In this document: in pieces, positions 59,457 to 64,000 of the stretch
Layout: each line of letters opens with the position of its first letter
Numbering within the stretch: the stretch's first letter is position 1
From: Methylobacterium pseudosasicola
Lineage (GTDB): Bacteria; Pseudomonadota; Alphaproteobacteria; Rhizobiales; Beijerinckiaceae
DNA length: 64,000 bases
Reading direction: 5' to 3'
Assembly (NCBI RefSeq): GCF_900114535.1
Contig: NZ_FOTK01000006.1
Span: forward strand, 62,001-126,000
Translations under genes and position numbers: made by a program
The notes under the pieces: model-generated
What the model saw: the letters and a program-made list of their open reading frames with translations, nothing else
What the model was told of the DNA's origin: nothing
The model's database searches: none

Positions 59457-59482
59457 AGAACCGTTTCGCAACCTTCGACGTT
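59457..59482 (+). promoter_or_regulatory. EcfG-like promoter of the repeat protein gene
   Basis: AGAAC (59457-59461), a 17-base spacer, and CGTT (59479-59482), matching the alphaproteobacterial stress promoter GGAAC-N16/17-CGTT with one mismatch, including the usual C after the -35 box. It is 32 bp ahead of the start codon, an ideal position. Confidence 0.5.
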
Positions 59483-59513
59483 GCGTGGCAGCTTCAACAC
59501 AGGAGGAGACGCC

Positions 59514-60650
59514 ATGCGAACGCTATCGATCGGTCTGGCCGCGCTGCTGATCAGCACCTCGGCTTATGCGCAGCAGCAGCAGGGTGGCACCGAGCGCGGG
59601 GCCGGGATGGGCGGCCGCGCCGGGCAGGCGGGATCTGAGACAGGGATGAAGGCCGGGGCCGACAGGGGCGGATCGCAGGCCGGCAATCAGGCCGCGTCCG
59701 ACCGCGCCGGCGCCGAGACCGGCCGGACCGCGCAGGGCCGGGACGGCGGACGCGAATCCGGTGATCGGATGGCCCAGGATCGCGGCCGGGCCGGCCCCGA
59801 GTCCGGAGCACGCGACGGCGACCGGGCCGAGCGGAATACGCGGGGCGACCGGGATGGCGCACGCGGCGAGCGGGGCGACCGGGCCGATATCCGCGGCCGG
59901 ACCGAGAGCCGCACCGAGCGGCGGACCGATGTCCGGTCGGATCGGGTCGAAGGCGGCTTCCGCCGCGAGGGCCGGTTCGTGGTCATCGGCGGTCGCCGGG
60001 TGGTCTACGGCTCGCCCGAGTACCGGCGTCTGATCGTCACCGAGAATCGCGGCCCCCGGGTCCGCTACGTGGTGATCCGCGGCCAGCGTGTCCTCTACGG
60101 CTCGCCCGAGTACCGCCGGCTGGTCAGCACCCGCGAGAGCGGGCCGCGGGAGCGCTTCGTGACCATCCGCGGCCAGCGCGTCGTCTACGGCTCGCCCGAG
60201 TACCGCCGCCTGGTGTCGGTGCGCGAGGAGCGGTTCGTGACGATCCGCGGCCAGCGGGTGCGCACCGGCTCGGAGGAATATCGCCGGCTCAGCGGCGGTG
60301 GCACCGTCAATGCCGGCTTCCGGACCGAGACCCGCGCCAGCGTCCGCACCGACCAGCGCGACGGCGCCCGCAACGCGGGGCGCACTGAGGGCCGCGACAT
60401 GGACCGGACGGCCAATCGCGAGGGCCGGAACGAGGGCACCCGCAACACCGACATGCGGGGCGGCCGTCAGGACGGCATTCGCAACGCTTCGGAGCGCGGT
60501 GAGCAGCAGAACGGCGCCCGGCCGGCCGGCAACGACGGTGGCCGGGTGGGCGGCGCCGAGCGCGACGGCATGAATGCCGGCCCGGCCCAGGGCGGCGCAG
60601 CGCAGGGCGGCGGCAAGGCCGGCCGCGAGCCGGGCGCCGGCCGCAACTGA
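59514..60650 (+). CDS. Secreted low-complexity protein with four YGSPEYRRL repeats
   Basis: 378 aa from ATG 59514 with a strong AGGAGGAG. A signal peptide (MRTLSIGLAALLISTSAYA) is followed by an RG/D/A-rich, disordered region (to about 150). Then four related 20-residue units appear at about residues 154, 184, 214 and 240 (consensus RFVxIRGQRVVYGSPEYRRL), spaced 30, 30 and 26 residues. A second disordered R/G/N-rich part follows. Predicted periplasmic or extracellular; I know no characterised family. The EcfG-like promoter suggests stress induction. Confidence 0.8.
   Translation: MRTLSIGLAALLISTSAYAQQQQGGTERGAGMGGRAGQAGSETGMKAGADRGGSQAGNQAASDRAGAETGRTAQGRDGGRESGDRMAQDRGRAGPESGARDGDRAERNTRGDRDGARGERGDRADIRGRTESRTERRTDVRSDRVEGGFRREGRFVVIGGRRVVYGSPEYRRLIVTENRGPRVRYVVIRGQRVLYGSPEYRRLVSTRESGPRERFVTIRGQRVVYGSPEYRRLVSVREERFVTIRGQRVRTGSEEYRRLSGGGTVNAGFRTETRASVRTDQRDGARNAGRTEGRDMDRTANREGRNEGTRNTDMRGGRQDGIRNASERGEQQNGARPAGNDGGRVGGAERDGMNAGPAQGGAAQGGGKAGREPGAGRN
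59973..60290 (+). repeat. Four in-frame coding repeats of about 60 bp
   Basis: Units start at 59973, 60063, 60153 and 60231, each about 60 bp. Units 1 to 3 keep VYGSPEYRRL or LYGSPEYRRL; unit 4 has TGSEEYRRL. Conservation is at protein and codon level, suggesting fairly recent duplication. Confidence 0.85.
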
Positions 60651-60658
60651 GCACAAAT

Positions 60659-60683
60659 GGGAGGGGCCTCTGCGGCCCCTCCC
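60659..60683. terminator. Bidirectional hairpin between the repeat protein gene and speG
   Basis: GGGAGGGGCC-TCTGC-GGCCCCTCCC, ten perfect base pairs, placed in the 46-bp gap between two convergent stop codons. No T-run on either side, so efficiency is uncertain. Confidence 0.6.
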
Positions 60684-60696
60684 GCATCCAGAAGGC

Positions 60697-61263
60697 TCAG
60701 ACCTTGAGCACCGGCTCGCCGATGTCGCCGCCGCCCCGAGCCTTCAAATATTCTGGCTGGAACAGGCACATCCGCACGGCGTCGCGATAGCGGCCGTTCA
60801 CGAAGAACTCGTCCTTCAGGACGCCCTCGGGGTGGAAGCCGCAGCGCTCGTAGATGCGCACCGCCCGGGCATTGTCCCGGTCCACGTGCAGATACAGCTT
60901 GTGGATGTTGAGGACGCTGAACGCGTAATCCATGGCGATCCGGGTCGCCTGCCAGGCATAGCCGCGGCCCTGGAAGTTCGGGTGGATCGCGATCTGGAAT
61001 TCGCAGCGCCGGTGCAGGTGGTTGATCTCGACGAGCTCGATCAGGCCGGCGGGCTCGCCGCTCGGGTCGGCGACGATGAAGCGGCGCTCGGTCTGGTTGT
61101 GGATGTTGCGCTCGTAGAGCTGCTGGAGTTCGGCGAAGGACTCGTAGGCCTCCTCGAACCAGTAGCGCATGATGCTGTCGTTGTTGTTGAGCTGGTGGAC
61201 GAAGCGCAGGTCCTCGCGTTCGAGCGGTCGCAGCTTGATGGTGATGCCGATGAGCGCGTTCAT
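60697..61263 (-). CDS. speG: Spermidine N-acetyltransferase
   Basis: 188-aa GNAT protein very like E. coli Spe[59 protein letters not shown], the acetyl-CoA loop FQGRGYA, and [27 protein letters not shown] with [21 protein letters not shown]. It acetylates spermidine and spermine to lower polyamine toxicity. Its ATG overlaps the argE stop (ATGA), so it is the second gene of an argE-speG operon. Confidence 0.9.
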   Translation of the reverse strand: MNALIGITIKLRPLEREDLRFVHQLNNNDSIMRYWFEEAYESFAELQQLYERNIHNQTERRFIVADPSGEPAGLIELVEINHLHRRCEFQIAIHPNFQGRGYAWQATRIAMDYAFSVLNIHKLYLHVDRDNARAVRIYERCGFHPEGVLKDEFFVNGRYRDAVRMCLFQPEYLKARGGGDIGEPVLKV

Positions 61264-62429
61264 GACGCGTAAGCCTCGATCAGGGCCCTCAGGAACCGCT
61301 CGCCCTTGCCGAGCGCATCGAGGGTGATGAATTCGTCGGGTTGGTGGGCCTGGGCGATGTCGCCGGGTCCGCACACGACCGTCGGGATTCCGGCCTGCTG
61401 GAACCGCCCGGCCTCGGTGGCGTAGGGCACCGCGATGGTGCGGTTGCGCCCGGCGAGCCGCAGGCACAAGCGTTCGGCCTCGGAGCCGGGTTCGGGTGCG
61501 AGCCCCGGAATGTCGACCTCCTCGATCGTCTCGATTCGCCCGTAATCACCGTAGCGGTTCAAGCGCTCGCGCGTCACCCGTGCGACCTCCTCGGCAAACA
61601 GGCGCGGGATCTCGCCCGGGTCGAGATCCGGCAGGCCGCGATACTCCCAGTGGAAGCGGCATTCCTTGGCGAGGATGTTGCGCGCCGTGCCGCCGTGGAT
61701 CGTCCCGACATGGACCGTGGTTGCGGCCGGATCGAACCGCCCCGACGCGTCGCCGCGCTCGATCATCCGATCGGCGATTCGGCTGAGCCCGGCGACCAGC
61801 TCGCAGGCCGCCGCCACCGCGTTCGCCCCGAGGGCCGGCCGGGCAGAATGGGCCTCGTGGCCATGCACGATGGTCAGGCAGGTGACGATGCTCTTATGCG
61901 CGTCCGCCACCTCCATCCCGGTCGGCTCGCCGACGATCACGGCGCCGGGCCGCGGCAGGTCGGCGCCGAACCGCGTGATCGCGTCCATGGAGCCGAGGCA
62001 GGTGGTCTCCTCGTCGTAGGAGAGCAGGATGTGGATCGGCCGCTTGAGACCGGCGGCCAGCATGTCGGGCACGAGGGCCAGCGCCAAGGCGTCGAACGCC
62101 TTCATGTCGACGGCGCCGCGGCCATAGGCCCGGCCGTCGGCGATGCGCAGGGTGAATGGGTCGCTGGTCCAGGCCTGGCCCGCCACCGGGACCACGTCGG
62201 TATGGCCGGAGAGGACGACACCGCCCTCGACCATCGGGCCGATCGTGGCGAACAGGGCCGCCTTGTCACCGGCCGCGTTCGGCAAGCGCAGGTAGGGGAC
62301 ACCCCAGCCGTCGAGATAGGTGCTGACGGAATCGATCAGGGCGAGGTTCGACTTGTCGCTCTCGGTATCGAACGACACGAGGCGGGCGAGCATGTCGAGC
62401 GGGCTGAGCCGCTCGCCGTTCCCAGACAT
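61260..62429 (-). CDS. argE: Acetylornithine deacetylase
   Basis: 389 aa M20 peptidase of the ArgE type. Metal ligands are in [33 protein letters not shown] and [13 protein letters not shown], with [27 protein letters not shown] and the late PDEFITLD motif. It frees ornithine from N-acetylornithine in the linear arginine pathway. GGAGGGATCT precedes ATG 62429. It lies near argD and argF and is coupled to speG. Confidence 0.9.
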   Translation of the reverse strand: MSGNGERLSPLDMLARLVSFDTESDKSNLALIDSVSTYLDGWGVPYLRLPNAAGDKAALFATIGPMVEGGVVLSGHTDVVPVAGQAWTSDPFTLRIADGRAYGRGAVDMKAFDALALALVPDMLAAGLKRPIHILLSYDEETTCLGSMDAITRFGADLPRPGAVIVGEPTGMEVADAHKSIVTCLTIVHGHEAHSARPALGANAVAAACELVAGLSRIADRMIERGDASGRFDPAATTVHVGTIHGGTARNILAKECRFHWEYRGLPDLDPGEIPRLFAEEVARVTRERLNRYGDYGRIETIEEVDIPGLAPEPGSEAERLCLRLAGRNRTIAVPYATEAGRFQQAGIPTVVCGPGDIAQAHQPDEFITLDALGKGERFLRALIEAYAS

Positions 62430-62464
62430 AGATCCCTCCGGAGCGAGGCCCCGGCGCCGGGACC

Positions 62465-62857
62465 TCAGTGCAGGCTGCGGCGGACGTGCGGACTGTCGAG
62501 GGAGAAGGCGGGAATCTCGGCCTCGAAGCTCTCGCCGGCCACCGTCGCCATGGTGTAGCTGCCAGCCATCAGGCCATCGGGCGTGTTGAGCGGGCAGCCG
62601 CTGGTGTAGCAGAAGGACTCGCCCGGCTCCAGCACGGGCTGCTTGCCGACTACGCCGGTCCCCCGCACTTCCTGGCAGGCGCCGTGGCCGTCGATGATCC
62701 GCCAATGACGGGAGCGCAACTGCACCTGCTCGCTGCCGGTGTTCACGATCTCGACCGTATAGGCGAAGAAATAGCGGCTCTCGTTCGGGGAGGATTCCTC
62801 CTCGACGAAGCGGGGCTGAACGGTCACTCGAATTCCCCGCGTCTCGGCCTTGTACAT
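62465..62857 (-). CDS. apaG: ApaG family protein
   Basis: 130 aa. FnIII-like fold with YFFAYTVEIVNTGSEQVQLRSRHWRIIDGHG, RGTGVVGKQPVLEPGESFCYTSGCPLNTPDG and GSYTMATVAGESFEAEIPAFSL. ApaG is linked to Ap4A levels and Co2+ resistance by phenotype; its biochemical activity is unclear. It is 36 bp upstream of argE on the same strand. The length and ends fit the family exactly. Confidence 0.92.
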   Translation of the reverse strand: MYKAETRGIRVTVQPRFVEEESSPNESRYFFAYTVEIVNTGSEQVQLRSRHWRIIDGHGACQEVRGTGVVGKQPVLEPGESFCYTSGCPLNTPDGLMAGSYTMATVAGESFEAEIPAFSLDSPHVRRSLH

Positions 62858-63119
62858 CGCCCTATTAGGCCCTTCTTCGAACGGTGCGATTCGATGAAGA
62901 CGAATTGAACGCGCTTCACTGGCGGTGGTAGTGGCCGGTGAAATCGCCGTCAATTGCGGCGGACTACCTCGCGCGGATGATGTCGCAGGCCTGTCGGACC
63001 GTAGCGGGAAGCGGCGCCGGGCGGCTCGCGCTCCCGGTTAAGCGGGCATTAGCCAGTCCCGTCGGAGAAGGTGTAGGAACGCGGATCCACCCGGAGGCGC
63101 GCGAAGGAGTCGAGGCGCG
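62858..63119. other. Non-coding region between apaG and dcd
   Basis: 262 bp between two divergent genes. A short dyad, CGCCG-TCAATTG-CGGCG, is near 62945. AAGGAG at 63105 is the probable dcd ribosome-binding site. Promoters for both genes must lie here but none is clear. Confidence 0.5.
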
Positions 63120-64000
63120 ATGAACGCGGGCGCAGGCATGGATGCCGCCGATTCGGGCGACGCCGATTCGAGCGCCAGGACCCGCTCCGGCATCCTGCCG
63201 GCCGAGGCGATTGCCGCGCTGGCCCAGGCGGGCGGCATCCGCGTGGCCGAGGCCTTCGCGGGCGACCAGATCCAGCCGGCGAGCCTCGATCTGCGCCTCG
63301 GCGCCACCGCCTACCGGGTCCGCACCAGCTTCCTGCCGGGTGCGACCCGCACGGTCCAAGCCTGCGTCGAGCGCCTGTCGCTGCATAAGATCGACCTGCG
63401 CCCCGGCGCGGTGCTGGAGACCGGCTGCGTCTACATCGCGGAATTGCAGGAGAGCCTGGCGCTGCCCGGCGACCTGGCGGCCGCAGCCAATCCAAAAAGC
63501 TCCACCGGACGCATCGACGTGTTCACCCGGGTGATCACCGACCGGGGCGAGGCGTTCGACCAGGTCGAGCCCGGCTATACCGGGCCGCTCTACGCCGAAA
63601 TCTCGCCGCGCACCTTCCCGGTTCTGGTCCGGACCGGCTCGCGTCTGTCGCAGATCCGATTCCGCCAGGGCTCGCCGCGGCTGACCGAGGCGGAACTCGG
63701 CCAGCTGCACCTGCGCTCACCGCTCGTCGATTCCGACGCCCCGTCCTTCCACGGCGGCGTCGCGGTGTCGGTGGACCTGTCCGGCTTCGACGGGCTGATC
63801 GGCTACCGGGCCAAGCGCCATACCGGCCTCGTCGATGTCGACGCTCCGGGCCGCCACCGGGCGGCGGATTTCTGGGAGCCCCTGGCGGCGGACGGCTCGG
63901 GCGCCCTGATCCTCGATCCCGGCCAGTTCTACATCCTGGCCTCGAAGGAATCTGTGCAGGTCCCCCCGGACCACGCCGCCGAGATGGTGCCGTTCGATCC
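63120..64000 (+). CDS. dcd: dCTP deaminase, cut by the right edge
   Basis: 293 codons are visible from ATG 63120 with AAGGAG upstream; the gene continues beyond the window. The conserved dUTPase-like motifs are present: QPASLDLRLGATAYRV, LAAAANPKSSTGRIDVF, RGEAFDQVEPGYTGPLYAEISP and FRVLVRTGSRLSQIR-like VLVRTGSRLSQIRF. This is the long alphaproteobacterial form (about 370 aa). It converts dCTP to dUTP on the way to dTMP. The first 22 residues are a poorly conserved extension. Confidence 0.9.
   Translation, partial: MNAGAGMDAADSGDADSSARTRSGILPAEAIAALAQAGGIRVAEAFAGDQIQPASLDLRLGATAYRVRTSFLPGATRTVQACVERLSLHKIDLRPGAVLETGCVYIAELQESLALPGDLAAAANPKSSTGRIDVFTRVITDRGEAFDQVEPGYTGPLYAEISPRTFPVLVRTGSRLSQIRFRQGSPRLTEAELGQLHLRSPLVDSDAPSFHGGVAVSVDLSGFDGLIGYRAKRHTGLVDVDAPGRHRAADFWEPLAADGSGALILDPGQFYILASKESVQVPPDHAAEMVPFD

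Noticed and set aside
59973..60290. Regular direct repeats resembling a CRISPR array
   Set aside because: The units are in-frame coding repeats of a secreted protein with diverged copies and short linkers; there is no palindromic repeat core and no cas gene.

Overview
The window reads as a chromosomal segment of a high-GC (about 70%) alphaproteobacterium of the order Rhizobiales, most likely Methylobacterium or a close relative. The evidence is the codon use, the frequent GTG/TTG starts and ATGA/GTGA overlaps, an FdhF/YdeP-type formate-dehydrogenase homologue like Fdh4A, an EcfG-like (ECF15) sigma factor, Irr-type iron boxes, a candidate alpha-r8 (MmgR-like) small RNA, an alphaproteobacterial cheY-cheZ pair, and the argD-argF-hslO order. 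No tRNA, rRNA, CRISPR array, transposase or prophage was found. Both ends cut genes: a dehydrogenase on the left and a dCTP deaminase on the right.

Layout. 1-9.3 kb: a TetR regulator with two matching operators flanking it and controlling an NAD(P)-dependent dehydrogenase; bioF, an OsmC protein and a methyltransferase; a gamma-glutamyltransferase-like enzyme; an OprB porin; a CPA1 Na+/H+ antiporter; gshB. 9.3-11.1 kb: small secreted and lipoprotein genes plus the small-RNA candidate. 11.1-24.2 kb: mainly envelope and regulation. This holds a PBP1A/DUF1214/DUF1254 operon, a DUF1223/ECF sigma/NrsF operon, a creatininase-type hydrolase, cheY-cheZ, ribF, and a lipid A core operon (DUF374 acyltransferase, waaA, lpxK). 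24.4-26.2 kb: an iron-box controlled VIT-type membrane protein and a metallophosphoesterase.

26.5-45 kb is the most accessory part and is rich in amide-bond chemistry. It has an AS-family amidase; a five-gene leftward operon (TPP enzyme, penicillin acylase, MlrC-type M81 hydrolase, M20 peptidase, NmrA-like protein); a divergent peptide-type binding protein with a second amidase; the Mo formate-dehydrogenase homologue; an EcfG-like sigma factor; and a cobalt-type nitrile hydratase (alpha, beta, activator) with a convergent zinc-ribbon MBL-like protein. Nitrile hydratase makes amides and the amidases cut them, so a nitrile/amide/peptide scavenging theme is plausible, although the genes form several transcription units.

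45-64 kb: intergenic repeat elements, an SDR enzyme, a fused MFS/PlsC/acyl-ACP synthetase (Aas), pbpC, a di-haem peroxidase, a glycerophosphodiesterase with RidA, argD, argF, hslO, an unusual secreted repeat protein behind an EcfG-like promoter, speG-argE (overlapping), apaG, and dcd. The arginine genes argD, argF and argE lie within about 7 kb and could feed ornithine to polyamines, on which SpeG would act.
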